From Pseudomonas fluorescens (GTDB lineage: Bacteria > Pseudomonadota > Gammaproteobacteria > Pseudomonadales > Pseudomonadaceae), in contig NZ_CABVHQ010000064.1 in the NCBI RefSeq assembly GCF_902497895.1, forward strand, positions 1 through 33,333: a DNA stretch of 33,333 nucleotides. The letters run 5' to 3'. The notes below the pieces were generated by a model. That model was not told where the DNA came from and did no database searches. It saw only the letters and a list, made by a program, of their open reading frames with translations. This document shows, piece after piece, positions 1 to 8,475 of this stretch (position 1 is the stretch's first letter; each line of letters opens with the position of its first letter). A program made the position numbers and the translations under genes.

Positions 1-187
1 GCGCCAGCACAGGCCGCGCCAGCGCCACGGCGGTGCCGGCAGCGCCGTAGCCGAGCAGCGCGACGCTGATCATCATGTAGGCGAAATGGTGCCACTGGAT
101 GATCGAAAGCAGGCGCAGCAGCAGCACCTCATAGCCGAGCGCGGAGGCAGACAGCAGCGCCAGGGCGAGCAACGGCGGCGAATGCAT
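1..187 (-). CDS. Spermidine-synthase-like membrane protein, N-terminal part (runs off the left edge)
   Basis: Only the first 62 codons are in the window. The start is an ATG at 187, two bases after the stop of the isoaspartate methyltransferase gene, with a strong GGAGG ribosome binding site inside the end of that gene. The visible protein is very hydrophobic, with a first membrane segment near residues 5-17 followed by LGYEVLLLRLLSIIQWHHFA and a second segment with GYGAAGT. This arrangement is typical of the membrane-embedded N-terminus of bacterial spermidine/spermine-synthase-like proteins that carry a cytosolic aminopropyltransferase or methyltransferase-like domain further on. The catalytic domain is outside the window, so the substrate cannot be judged. 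It is probably co-transcribed with the methyltransferase gene. Confidence 0.6.
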   Translation of the reverse strand, partial: MHSPPLLALALLSASALGYEVLLLRLLSIIQWHHFAYMMISVALLGYGAAGTAVALARPVLA

Positions 188-189
188 GC

Positions 190-933
190 TTAACCGCCTC
201 CGACCAGCGGCACGAAGCGCACAGGCAGCACCTGCCGGGTGGACACACTGCCATCGCCGGCCTTCTCGATCAGCAGCAGGTACTGGATCATGAACGGCGC
301 GCCGACCGGGATTACCATCCGCCCGCCTGCCTTGAGCTGGGCGATCAGTGGCGGCGGCACATGGCTGGCGGCGGCGGTGACGAGGATGGCGTCGTAAGGC
401 CCGTGCTCGGGCCAGCCGTGGTAGCCATCGCCCAGCCGGGCCTGCACCTTCGCATATCCCAGCCGGCCCAGGCGCTCCCCGGCCTGCACTGCCAGCGGCT
501 CGATGATCTCCATCGTGTAGACCGCCTGCGCCAGCTCGGCGAGGATCGCCGCCTGGTAGCCCGAGCCAGTGCCGATCTCGAGTACCACATCGCCGGGCCC
601 GACCTGCGTCAGGTCGGTCATCAGGGCGACGATGTAGGGCTGGGAGATGGTCTGGCCGTAGCCGATCGGCAGCGGGCGGTTCTCGTAGGCGTAGGGCACC
701 TCGTCGGGCGGGACGAACTTATGGCGTGGCACCCTGGCCATCGCGGCCATCACCGGCGCGGCAAACTCGGCCCTGCCGGTTTCGTCGCGGGTGACGGACG
801 ACATGTCGGCGATCTCCCGCACCATGGCGTCGCGCAACGGCGCGAACGGGTCGTCGGCATGCAGGCCGGCGGATGCCAGCGCCAGAGCGATGGCAGGCGC
901 CAGGATGCGCGTCAGGAGCATCACCGGCTTCAC
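190..933 (-). CDS. Protein-L-isoaspartate O-methyltransferase with signal peptide
   Basis: This enzyme family transfers a methyl group from SAM to L-isoaspartyl residues of damaged proteins. Seen: VPRHKFVP, the family motif PIGYGQTISQPYIVALMT, and SAM motif I VLEIGTGSGYQAAILA. The chosen start is a GTG at 933 preceded by GGAGGAG at 5 bases; it gives 247 residues, longer than the roughly 210 of cytosolic Pcm. The extra residues form a typical signal peptide (MLLTRILAPAIALALASAGLHA, cleavage after LHA). The enzyme is therefore predicted to be periplasmic, unlike classical Pcm, which in Pseudomonas lies next to surE and nlpD. Here the downstream neighbour is a spermidine-synthase-like membrane protein. 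An upstream in-frame start would add about 35 poorly coding residues and is unlikely. Confidence 0.88.
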   Translation of the reverse strand: MKPVMLLTRILAPAIALALASAGLHADDPFAPLRDAMVREIADMSSVTRDETGRAEFAAPVMAAMARVPRHKFVPPDEVPYAYENRPLPIGYGQTISQPYIVALMTDLTQVGPGDVVLEIGTGSGYQAAILAELAQAVYTMEIIEPLAVQAGERLGRLGYAKVQARLGDGYHGWPEHGPYDAILVTAAASHVPPPLIAQLKAGGRMVIPVGAPFMIQYLLLIEKAGDGSVSTRQVLPVRFVPLVGGG

Positions 934-1020
934 AATGACTCCTCCGCCTGAGGAATAGTCGAATCGTATGGCCGACGGGCTGGCTCGGCAAGCCGGGGGT
1001 GCCGGCGACCAAACCAGAAA

Positions 1021-1039
1021 TCGGCCAAAAGCAGTCATT
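1021..1039 (+). repeat. Partial copy of the dispersed intergenic repeat
   Basis: TCGGCCAAAAGCAGTCATT differs by one base from the core of the family seen in full at 5921-5970 and 18301-18350. Only the right half is present here. It lies in the gap upstream of the isoaspartate methyltransferase gene. Confidence 0.55.
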
Positions 1040-1081
1040 CAAATCTGCCAAGGCGCGCGTTGCTGGTCGCTGCACCTGGCA

Positions 1082-1318
1082 TCAACCGGGTTGATCGACG
1101 ACCTTAATCTGCGTCAGCCCTACCCGCTCAGCCTGCTCTAAAATCTCCTCCGGCGTCGCGTCCGCAGTGGGCATGATCAGGCTGTTCTCTCCATCCCCAA
1201 AATGCAGCTGTAGCAGGTGCATCGCCGCCTCATGGACGGGCAGCTGAGGCTGCTCGAATTCGAACATGTATGTGCGGGGCTCGCCGTTGAACAGGTATTC
1301 CAGGGTGTATTTGCGCAT
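1082..1318 (-). CDS. Conserved small hypothetical protein (78 aa)
   Basis: I do not recognise the function. The ATG at 1318 is preceded by GAGG at about 9 bases. The 78-residue protein is acidic and soluble, with no signal peptide or membrane segment. It looks like one compact domain: a beta-rich start (KYTLEYLFNGEPRTYMFEFE), a helix over VHEAAMHLLQLHF, and a C-terminal segment TPEEILEQAERVGLTQIKVV that suggests helix plus strand. Its codon use matches its neighbours. It stands alone between the methyltransferase and the broken GGDEF gene. Confidence 0.65.
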   Translation of the reverse strand: MRKYTLEYLFNGEPRTYMFEFEQPQLPVHEAAMHLLQLHFGDGENSLIMPTADATPEEILEQAERVGLTQIKVVDQPG

Positions 1319-1498
1319 GGTGGGATCCTCGGAATGGGAGAAATCCAGCTGACCACCCTGACTTAAAAGTCAGTTTTTAGCTCAGCTGCTCGGCTTTACC
1401 CTGTTCATGCAGACCCCGGCTTTTGGTTATCGAGGAGCTATAATGCGCATCGGTACGTCGGCCTGCATTTGCACAGATACCCAGGAAACCAAAGGTAC

Positions 1499-2807
1499 TC
1501 AGACCGGCCGGGATTCAGTTATTGCAATTCCTTTTCGCCCCAGTTGTTTGACGCCGTACATGGCCAGATCTGCCGCCTTGAGCAAAGTATCGAGACTCTG
1601 GCCATGGAGTGGACACAGCGAGACTCCGATACTGCACGAGACCGATAGTTCTCCCACAGTGGTAGCGATTGGCTGCCCGATCGCATCCAGCAACATCTCG
1701 GCTTTGATTTCAGCACTGTCCGGATCCGCAAGGTCCTTCATCAGCACAACAAACTCATCGCCACCGTAGCGCGCAATGGTATCTCTCGCAGGCGTGGCTT
1801 GCACCATACGCGCAGCCAAGGCGCGCAACACCTGATCGCCGACCTCATGACCGTACTTGTCGTTGATCGACGGTCAGAACATCCCGCAGTCGCAACTGAC
1901 GCTCAAACAACAAGGTCATGGGTTGCGAAGCACTCGCGATCTCGACCCGGTCGTTCAGCAGGGGCAAAAAGAGACGATCCAGAAAGCCGGCATGCTCGGA
2001 CCCCGTGGAAAACACATCGCTATCAGATCCGGCGACGTTTTTCAGGACGGCACTTATGCGCACCTGGGAATCGACGTTCGCCTGATCCACCGCCTCCAGT
2101 AACGAGCCCGCTTTGATCAACAGCAAAGCGACCATGGTGCTGCCAAAAAAAATCGGTCGGGAATGCTCTCGCGCCTGTTCTGGCCGACTGACCGACTGCA
2201 TCAGAATGTAGGCGCTGCCACCTTCATACATCGAGAACACCGGAGAGACGACGGGCTTGGGATTGTTGTGGGTGCGCGCTAGCGCGTAGGAGAGATAAGC
2301 GACGGTTTCCAATCTGACACCGTAGATCGAACTGGCTTGCGGGAGCAACGGGTACATGAATAACACAGGCCAAGTCTCGCTGAGATAGACCTGGGGCTGG
2401 GGAGGTTGCTGAGCAAGGCTTGGGAAATCCTTGAGTTCAAAGTCCGGTCGCCACGTGCGTCGCAACAGCGCTTCGAAGGCCGCCTGTTCGGCAATGGGTA
2501 CTGCCCGCGAGACTTCGAGCATATAAATATGAGGGTAAGCGGTCAAAACGGCTGCCGCGTAGCGGGCCGCAGCTTGCGAGTCACTTTGATCGACGGCCTG
2601 GAGAAACGCCGAGAAGCCTGCCAACACCGCCTCATTGGTGTCCAGCTGATTGCGCACGATGCTGGAAATGTTCTGCACGTATTCCGCGAAGCGCGTTTCC
2701 CGACGATGGGTTTCCGACTTCAATAGCAACCAAGCAGAGAAGCCCGTCAGGCCCACAGCCAGGATAATGAAACCCGCGAGAGAACGGCGGCGCTTAGTCA
2801 ACATCAT
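1499..2807 (-). pseudogene. CHASE-GGDEF diguanylate cyclase gene with internal deletion and frameshift
   Basis: The 5' part (2807 to about 1845) encodes an N-terminal membrane helix (FIILAVGLTGFSAWLLL) and a CHASE-type periplasmic sensor domain of about 290 residues, and then stops shortly after LFERQLRLRDVLT. The 3' part, in another frame (about 1874-1499), encodes the second half of a GGDEF domain: INDKYGHEVGDQVLRALAARM, then RYGGDEFVVLM and CSIGVSLCP...AADLAMY. Missing between them are the second membrane helix and the first half of the GGDEF domain. The GGDEF frame is closed by a TGA directly upstream of the junction, so no intact cyclase can be made. An intact family member would make cyclic di-GMP in response to a periplasmic signal. 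The deletion is a deduction from the domain order. Confidence 0.8.
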
Positions 2808-3036
2808 TCTGGTTTTCCCTAACGCGCATAGGGTGCATATTGCCCCTGGCCAGTCACTATCAAGTCAACTGGAGCCCAGGCCTGGACAGCCAAGCTGTTG
2901 GTGATGGCTTGAAAATGGACTACCGAAAAAGGCAGAGAACTTTTGCTTCTGCCCGAAACCCACATAAAAGCTAGCAAAATGCCATGTCAGCGTCCATCGC
3001 ACACTTCTGGATTCGACACCATAAGCCCGTCATGAG

Positions 3037-3067
3037 CAAACGCAGAGGTCGGTGCCCTCTGCGTTTG
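3037..3067. terminator. Perfect 12-bp stem-loop between the GGDEF remnant and the alcohol dehydrogenase
   Basis: CAAACGCAGAGG and its exact complement flank a 7-base loop. It lies about 70 bases beyond the stop of the dehydrogenase gene and fits a transcription terminator for it, although no run of T follows on the minus strand. The rest of 2808-3138 shows no gene; it should hold the promoter of the CHASE-GGDEF remnant. Confidence 0.5.
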
Positions 3068-3138
3068 AGCCGGTGAAGGGGGCTGCTGTAATAGCGGCGT
3101 TTGCAGGCGCGTGCGGCGTTACCCGACGCGCCAGTCTG

Positions 3139-4170
3139 TCATTTGCTGGCGTCCAGCACGATGCGGTAACGCGCCTTGCCACTGCGCAGGTGATCGATGG
3201 CTTCGTTGATCCGACTCATGGGAAAGTGCTCGACCTGCGGCAGGATCTGATGACGTGCGCAGAATTCCAGCATGGTCGCCGTGGTACTGGGCGAGCCGAC
3301 CGGCGAGGCGGACAAGCTCTTTTGTTGGGGAATCAGATCGAACACGTGCACTGGAATAGCGGCGGGCACTATGCCAACAAAATGCAGGCGCCCCTTGCCC
3401 CGCAGAGTTGCGAGCATGGCCGGCCAGTCGAGGTCGGCATTGGCAGTGACCAGGAGAAAATCCAGGGTGCCGGCAATGGCTTTCAGCGCGTTACTGTCGG
3501 TCGAGGCGACTACGTTGTGCGCGCCCAGGCGTCTGGCTTCGTCCTGCTTGCTCAACGACGAGGTAAAGGCCGTGACTTCGCAGCCCCAAGCGTTAAGGAA
3601 GCGCAGTGCCAGATGACCGAGGCCACCGATTCCCACCACACCGACCCGGTCAGTCGGCTTGACGTCGAATTCCACAAGCGGGTTGAACACCGTCGAGCCG
3701 GCGCAGAACAGTGGCCCGGCCATGGCCGGGTCGAGTCCGTTCGGTATCGCAAGGGCCCAGGCCCAGTGCGAACGCAGGCGATCGGCGAAGCCGCCGTTGC
3801 TGCCGATGATGGTGGGTTGGACTGTACCGCATAGCTGATGGGAGCCTCCGATACACGAGGAGCAATGCATGCAACTGCCCTTGTACCAACCAATACCCAC
3901 CCTTTGTCTCACTTCGAGACCGCGTACCTGCGCGCCCACTCGCACGATACTGCCGACCACCTCGTGGCCGGGGATAAAGGGGTAGCGGCTAATGCCCCAT
4001 TCGTTATCGATCAGCGACTGGTCGGAGTGGCAGACGCCGCAATACTCCACGGCGACTTCCACCTCCTCGTCCCCCAATGGACCGGGATCGTAGCTATAGG
4101 GCTCCAGTGGAGCGCCGGCCGCCGTTGCGGCCCAGCCGGTGAAGGAAGTGAGTTCGGTGCTATTGCTCAT
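3139..4170 (-). CDS. Zinc-dependent NAD(P) alcohol dehydrogenase (YahK / cinnamyl-alcohol dehydrogenase type)
   Basis: This medium-chain dehydrogenase interconverts aldehydes and alcohols with NAD(P)H. Seen in the 343-residue product: the catalytic zinc site GVCHSD (Cys47) and GHE (His69-Glu70), the structural zinc cysteines at 100, 103, 106 and 114 (CMHCSSC...C), and the Rossmann motif GVVGIGGLGHLALRF. The length fits the family. The ATG at 4170 is chosen because GGAGG precedes it at a good distance; upstream codons in the same frame are not family-like. YahK-type enzymes usually prefer NADPH and reduce many aldehydes, so the substrate is open. It is divergent from the reductase gene at 4396, with a 225-base shared upstream region. 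Confidence 0.88.
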   Translation of the reverse strand: MSNSTELTSFTGWAATAAGAPLEPYSYDPGPLGDEEVEVAVEYCGVCHSDQSLIDNEWGISRYPFIPGHEVVGSIVRVGAQVRGLEVRQRVGIGWYKGSCMHCSSCIGGSHQLCGTVQPTIIGSNGGFADRLRSHWAWALAIPNGLDPAMAGPLFCAGSTVFNPLVEFDVKPTDRVGVVGIGGLGHLALRFLNAWGCEVTAFTSSLSKQDEARRLGAHNVVASTDSNALKAIAGTLDFLLVTANADLDWPAMLATLRGKGRLHFVGIVPAAIPVHVFDLIPQQKSLSASPVGSPSTTATMLEFCARHQILPQVEHFPMSRINEAIDHLRSGKARYRIVLDASK

Positions 4171-4395
4171 TGGATACCTCCTGATCAGGAGACAGGGTTT
4201 TGGCAACTCAGGTGCCGCGGCGGAGCCAGGGAAGTGTAGCGTATTGCTTGCCGTCGTCTCGGTTGCCGATAGCTTTCGCACTGTCGATTTCGCAGAGTCT
4301 CGTTCGACTATCGTTAGGAATGAATCTGATGGGTCGCAGTGATCGTAGGCGTTCCCTGTACGAAAACTTTCACGAGGACGAACCTGGAGAAGCGT

Positions 4396-5016
4396 ATGCG
4401 CAAGCTCATCGTTGCCGCTTTCATTAGTCTCGATAGCGTTATTCAATCGCCCGGCGGACCTGAAGAAGATACCAGCGGCGAATTCCGCCTCGGTGGCTGG
4501 ATAGTGCCCTACGCCGACGAAATCGGCCAAGCCGTGCAGGACCTGTTCTCGCAGCCATTCGAGTTGCTGCTGGGGCGTCGCACCTACGATATATTCGCGG
4601 CGTATTGGCCGCGCGTACCGGCCGATTCACACAGCCGCGCCATCGCTGACCTGTTCAACAACGTGCCTAAGCACGTGGCCACCCATCGATCGGATACGCT
4701 TGATTGGCAGAACAGTCATGCGCTGGAGGGCAACCTTGGCGACGCGATACGCGCGCTAAAGCACCAGGACGGCGCCCACCTATTGACGCAGGGCAGCGGC
4801 GATATGGTGCGCCAACTGCTTGCAGCCGGGTTGGTGGACGAGCTTCGGCTGATGATTTTTCCCATCGTACTTGGGCACGGCAAGCGTTTGTTCGGCGACA
4901 ACGCACAAGCGTCGGCCTTCACTTTGGCGCACTCGATCAGTACGCCTGGCGGTGTGCTGATCACCCGCTACGTCCACAGCGGCGACGTGCGCACAGGAAC
5001 GTTCGAAGAACGTTGA
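4396..5016 (+). CDS. Dihydrofolate reductase family / RibD C-terminal domain protein
   Basis: The 206-residue product starts MRKLIVAAFISLDSVIQSPGG, the usual N-terminus of YyaP/YwjB-like members of the RibD-C/DHFR fold. It carries LLLGRRTYDIFAAYWP and the C-terminal signature TQGSGDMVRQLLAAGLVDEL plus PIVLGHGKRLFG. Family members are presumed NADPH-dependent reductases, but the substrate is generally unknown; this is not the essential folate enzyme. The ATG at 4396 has GGAG about 7 bases upstream, which decides against the in-frame ATG at 4339. It stands alone, divergent from the alcohol dehydrogenase gene and convergent with the XRE regulator. Confidence 0.82.
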   Translation: MRKLIVAAFISLDSVIQSPGGPEEDTSGEFRLGGWIVPYADEIGQAVQDLFSQPFELLLGRRTYDIFAAYWPRVPADSHSRAIADLFNNVPKHVATHRSDTLDWQNSHALEGNLGDAIRALKHQDGAHLLTQGSGDMVRQLLAAGLVDELRLMIFPIVLGHGKRLFGDNAQASAFTLAHSISTPGGVLITRYVHSGDVRTGTFEER

Positions 5017-5085
5017 TCAGGAAAAGCCAACGCCTGACAACTCATTGAAGGCCGACGTCCCTGGCGGGCCGCAGCCTTCACAGTC

Positions 5086-5427
5086 TCAGGAGTCACTGTT
5101 GACCGGCGCCATGAACTCGGCAAGCGATGACGCAAGCCGTGCAATGGCATTCCGATCGCCTTGGTTAAGGCGGCGATAACTTTCGATGACTTTGGTTTCT
5201 TCATCGGGCAGATCTTCTTTAAACCGGGACTTCTTCCCCGTCAAAAGGTAGAGAACGTCAACGCCCCTGATTGCGATGGCCGCCAAGTAGTCGGCCCTGG
5301 GAAACCGGGATCCCTTCTCGTACTTGCTCTGGGCGTTTGCCAAAACACCTCCCACAGCGCCGAGCTCTTGCTGGGAGAGGCCTAGAGCCATGCGTTCCTC
5401 TTTCAATCGCCTACCGAACGTCTTCAT
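5086..5427 (-). CDS. XRE-family helix-turn-helix transcriptional regulator
   Basis: A 113-residue protein with a Cro/CI-type helix-turn-helix at the N-terminus (FGRRLKEERMALGLSQQELG, then SKYEKGSRFPRADYLAAI) and a helical tail (EETKVIESYRRLNQGDRNAIARLA) typical of small phage-like regulators. The ATG at 5427 is preferred because the protein then begins as its relatives do and AGG lies 8 bases upstream; an ATG at 5445 and a TTG at 5457 are also in frame. It is divergent from the small gene at 5681 and may regulate itself and that gene. No other phage genes are nearby. Confidence 0.8.
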   Translation of the reverse strand: MKTFGRRLKEERMALGLSQQELGAVGGVLANAQSKYEKGSRFPRADYLAAIAIRGVDVLYLLTGKKSRFKEDLPDEETKVIESYRRLNQGDRNAIARLASSLAEFMAPVNSDS

Positions 5428-5680
5428 TTGAGTAGCCTGCTCCATGAGTTCGGTCAAAAATCATAGCTCATCGAATATGGCTGCGTCGGCCCGAATATGA
5501 GCGCGCAAGTGCAGCAATAGGGATTGCGCCCTCGCACTTGCTTACTGATCGTGTGAGTGCAGGGGATGGTGCGCAACTATGGTATTAATCCCCGATAAAA
5601 GGCTCAATACTTTTCCAGCTCGCTGACTAAAATAGTGGAAACGAGCGCGGCTCGAAAGGGTACATCGGAGGTTGACAAGA

Positions 5681-5878
5681 ATGGACACGGAGAGGCTTAA
5701 ACTCGCCAGCCGCGTGCTGATAGACGCCATGATTGAAGAACTCGATGAAGACGATCGGTTGTATGAGAAGGGCTTTGCGGATGGTTACATCGCCGCGTTG
5801 GTAGACTTCGCGGGCCTGAGCTTGATCGATGGTAGAACGTTGATGGAAGAGGCTACGCGCGCCTATCTAAAACGGTGA
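5681..5878 (+). CDS. Small hypothetical protein (65 aa), divergent from the XRE regulator
   Basis: I do not recognise it. The ATG at 5681 is preceded by GGAGG with 9 bases between; a TTG 9 bases earlier is less likely. The product is acidic and probably all-helical (LASRVLIDAMIEELDEDDRLYEKGFADGYIAALVDFAGLS), without membrane segments. It is headed away from the XRE gene. A 13-base palindrome, CGAGCGCGGCTCG at 5642-5654, lies just upstream and could be a binding site for that regulator; this is speculation. Confidence 0.6.
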   Translation: MDTERLKLASRVLIDAMIEELDEDDRLYEKGFADGYIAALVDFAGLSLIDGRTLMEEATRAYLKR

Positions 5879-5920
5879 TCCAGCAATTGTCCCAGACAGG
5901 ACGGAAAGTCGGTCCGACTT

Positions 5921-5970
5921 GGGTCGTTTCCTGCCGGTCGTGACAGGCAACAATCGGCCAAAAGCGGTCA
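5921..5970 (+). repeat. Dispersed intergenic repeat, full copy
   Basis: This 50-base unit starts GGGTCGTTTCCTGCCGGTCG and ends ATCGGCCAAAAGCGGTCA. It matches 18301-18350 at 44 of 50 positions by my count. Related copies lie at 1021, 6706 and 10186-10278. All are between genes. Confidence 0.8.
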
Positions 5971-5979
5971 TGGTGGTCT

Positions 5980-6576
5980 TTAAAGAAACGGTGAAATGTT
6001 CGCCATCGCGCGTGTCACGTAATCCTCCTTCTCACCCACCGGTGCCACATAATGAATGGCACTGCTTGCAGCCTCGACGCCTTCCAGACGGGCGATGAAC
6101 CATGCGGCCAGATACTGCGACGACAGGCACCCGCCAGCGGTCGCGACGTTTCCCTTGGCCACGAACGGCTGATTAAGCACCGCCACGCCGGCCTCCTCGA
6201 CCCACGGTTTGGTGGTCAGGTCCGTGCAGGCCGGAACGTCGTCCAGCAGGCCCAGCTTGGCAAGTATGAGTGTGCCCGAGCATTGAGCGCCCAGCAGCTG
6301 GCGCGTCGGGTCGAGTTTCAGGCGAGACATCAATGCGGCGTCAGCGATGACCTCCCGGGTCTTTTCCCCACTACCCACCAATACAGCGTCCGCGCCGCAT
6401 GCGTCCTCTAGCGACGTCTGCGCCTCAATCAGCACGCCATTCATCGAAAGCACTTTGTCCGTGGGACTGGCGATAGATACCCGCCAGCCAGGCCGTTGGA
6501 CCCGATTCAGGATGCCGAGCGCAATCAGCGAGTCGAGTTCGTTGAAACCTTCGAACGTCAGGATGGCGATGTGCAT
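5980..6576 (-). CDS. DJ-1/PfpI family protein (ThiJ/InhA-like)
   Basis: A 198-residue protein of the DJ-1/PfpI fold. Seen: MHIAILTFEGFNELDSLIAL at the start, the conserved acidic residue in this segment, and the nucleophile elbow LLGAQCSGTLILAKLGLL with the active-site cysteine followed by SG, as in isonitrile hydratase InhA and the GATase domains of AraC-type regulators. No DNA-binding domain is attached. The ATG at 6576 has GAGG upstream. Family roles include isonitrile hydration and detoxification of glyoxal-type compounds; the sequence alone does not decide. It is divergent from the ABC importer at 6830. Confidence 0.82.
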   Translation of the reverse strand: MHIAILTFEGFNELDSLIALGILNRVQRPGWRVSIASPTDKVLSMNGVLIEAQTSLEDACGADAVLVGSGEKTREVIADAALMSRLKLDPTRQLLGAQCSGTLILAKLGLLDDVPACTDLTTKPWVEEAGVAVLNQPFVAKGNVATAGGCLSSQYLAAWFIARLEGVEAASSAIHYVAPVGEKEDYVTRAMANISPFL

Positions 6577-6705
6577 TGGGAGCCTCGTGCGAGCGGAGCC
6601 GTTGGGTGGCGCCATTGTAAAATCGCCAATCAATACATTCAAACAATTGTCATGGATACATTCTGACGTGCCGAGATCCAGGGTCGATGGCCGCTCTTCG
6701 CTACA

Positions 6706-6731
6706 GATAGCAATTGCGCCAAAAGCGGTCA
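6706..6731 (+). repeat. Partial copy of the dispersed intergenic repeat
   Basis: AGCAATTGCGCCAAAAGCGG followed by TCA is the right half of the family with one core change (TGCGCC for TCGGCC). It lies between the DJ-1 gene and the ABC importer. Confidence 0.5.
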
Positions 6732-6829
6732 ATATCACTCCGTTTCGTATACCCTCACCAAGCGCCATGCAGCAATCAGCTTGTGCCAGGCGCATTGATA
6801 TTCTTTTGTTAATGCACCGGAGGACTTCC

Positions 6830-7681
6830 ATGCTCAAACGTACCCTGGCATTGGCTGTCGGCTTGGCCCTGTCTTTTTGCACCCTGCTGGCGCAGGCTGC
6901 CGACACCCTGAAAGTCAGCGCGATCCCCGATGAAGCCCCTACCGAACTGCTCCGCAAGTTCAAGCCTCTTGGCGCCTATCTGGAACAACAATTAGGCATG
7001 AAGGTCGAGTTCGTGCCCGTGAGCGACTATCCGGCCGTGGTCGAGGCGCTGGCCACCGACCGAATCGACCTGGCTTGGCTAGGCGGCTTCACATTCGTGC
7101 AGGCACGCCTGAAAACCGGCAATGCCATACCGCTGGTACAGCGCGAACAGGACGCCCAATTCACCAGCAAGTTCATCACTGCCGACCCAGCCGTCAAGTC
7201 GCTCGCCGATCTCAAGGGCAAGACCTTTGCATTCGGCTCGGTGTCCTCCACTTCAGGCAGCCTCATGCCACGCTATTTCATGCTCCAGGACGGCATCAAG
7301 CCGGAAAGCTACTTCAGTCGCGTAGGCTACTCCGGCGCCCATGACGCCACCGCCGCCTGGGTCCAGGCCGGCAAGGTGGACGCCGGGGTACTAAATGCCA
7401 GCGTGTGGGAAAAACTGGTCGCCGCCGGCAAGGTCGACACCACCAAGGTCAGAGTGTTTGCTACCACCCCGGCCTACTACGACTACAACTGGACGGTGCG
7501 CGGGACTCTCGACCCAGCGCTGGCGGCCAAGATAAAGGCAGCCTTCCTTGCTCTCGATCCGGCGAACCCTAAGGACAAAGAGATTCTGGATCTGCAGGCT
7601 GCCAGCCGATTCATCGAAACCAAGCCTGAAAACTACAAGGGTATCGAGGAAGCCGCACGCGCCGCCGAACTGCTCAAATGA
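6830..7681 (+). CDS. PhnD-type ABC transporter substrate-binding protein (selenate/phosphite/phosphonate-like)
   Basis: Periplasmic binding protein of an oxyanion importer. The 283-residue product has a clear signal peptide (MLKRTLALAVGLALSFCTLLAQAA) and the PhnD-family core: LKVSAIPDEAPTELLRKFKP, EFVPVSDYPAVVEAL and DLAWLGGFTFVQA, then the second-lobe motif GSVSSTSGSLMPRY. The IPDEAPTEL start and WLGGFTFVQA resemble the subgroup usually labelled putative selenate-binding rather than classical PhnD. The ATG at 6830 follows GGAGG by 6 bases; upstream in-frame starts run through the repeat and are rejected. It heads a four-gene operon whose genes overlap by a few bases. No tRNA 2-selenouridine synthase or selD gene is beside it, so selenate remains a guess. 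Confidence 0.85.
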   Translation: MLKRTLALAVGLALSFCTLLAQAADTLKVSAIPDEAPTELLRKFKPLGAYLEQQLGMKVEFVPVSDYPAVVEALATDRIDLAWLGGFTFVQARLKTGNAIPLVQREQDAQFTSKFITADPAVKSLADLKGKTFAFGSVSSTSGSLMPRYFMLQDGIKPESYFSRVGYSGAHDATAAWVQAGKVDAGVLNASVWEKLVAAGKVDTTKVRVFATTPAYYDYNWTVRGTLDPALAAKIKAAFLALDPANPKDKEILDLQAASRFIETKPENYKGIEEAARAAELLK

Positions 7682-8475
7682 CTTTGCATCTGACCCAGGT
7701 CAGCCTTACCCACGCCACCGGCGTCCAGGCACTGCGTGGCGTGGACCTGCACATCGGTGCCAGCGAACAGGTCGCCATCATCGGCCCGTCCGGCGCGGGT
7801 AAGTCAAGCCTGCTCAACCTGCTGGCCACCGCCCTGCGACCGGACAACGGCGAACTGCAGGTGCTCGGCGAGCGAGCCTGGCAGCTTTCTGCCCGTCAGC
7901 GTCAGCGTCTGCGCGCTCGCATCGGTCTGATCCATCAATCGCCCCCCCTGCCACCGCGCCAGCGCGTGGTCACCGCCGTTCTGGCGGGAAAGCTGGGTCA
8001 ATGGGGTATGGGCAAGAGCCTGCTGAACCTGCTTCATCCGCTGGATATTCCGGGCGCACGCGCGGCATTGGCCAGGCTGGACCTGAGTGACAAGTTGTTC
8101 GCGCAATGCCAGCAACTGTCCGGTGGACAGCTACAGCGCGTGGGCATTGCCCGCGTGTTGTATCAAGCGCCCGAGGTGTTGCTGGCCGATGAGCCGGTAT
8201 CGGCCATGGACCCGGTGTTGGCCCAGCACACGCTTTCGGTGCTCTGTCGTCATGCCCGGCAGCACAACGTCACCCTGGTCGCCAGCCTGCATGCGGTGGA
8301 GCTGGCCCTGGCGCACTTTTCGCGGATCATCGGCTTGCGTGATGGACAGATCCTGTTCGACCTGCCAGCCAGCGAAGTCGACCGCGAGTTGCTCGACAAG
8401 CTCTACGCCAACGAACAACTGGAATCCCCACCGATTGCTCCGCCGCCCTTGAGTGTGCAGATTCCCCGATGCTGA
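7678..8475 (+). CDS. ABC transporter ATP-binding protein (PhnC-like)
   Basis: Cytosolic ATPase that powers the importer. Seen: Walker A GPSGAGKS at residues 36-43, Q-loop IHQSPPLPPR, signature LSGGQLQRVGIARVL, Walker B VLLADEPVSAMDP and the switch histidine in ASLHAVELAL. The length of 265 is normal for PhnC-type subunits. The start overlaps the binding-protein stop as ATGA, so the two are translationally coupled; the end overlaps the next gene by seven bases. Confidence 0.9.
   Translation: MTLHLTQVSLTHATGVQALRGVDLHIGASEQVAIIGPSGAGKSSLLNLLATALRPDNGELQVLGERAWQLSARQRQRLRARIGLIHQSPPLPPRQRVVTAVLAGKLGQWGMGKSLLNLLHPLDIPGARAALARLDLSDKLFAQCQQLSGGQLQRVGIARVLYQAPEVLLADEPVSAMDPVLAQHTLSVLCRHARQHNVTLVASLHAVELALAHFSRIIGLRDGQILFDLPASEVDRELLDKLYANEQLESPPIAPPPLSVQIPRC

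Noticed and set aside
3052..3834. Long plus-strand reading frame opposite the alcohol dehydrogenase
   Set aside because: No family resemblance and no ribosome binding site; it mirrors the dehydrogenase codons.
5086..5878. Toxin-antitoxin pair made of the XRE gene and the small acidic gene
   Set aside because: The genes are divergent, not an operon, and the small protein has no toxin signature.
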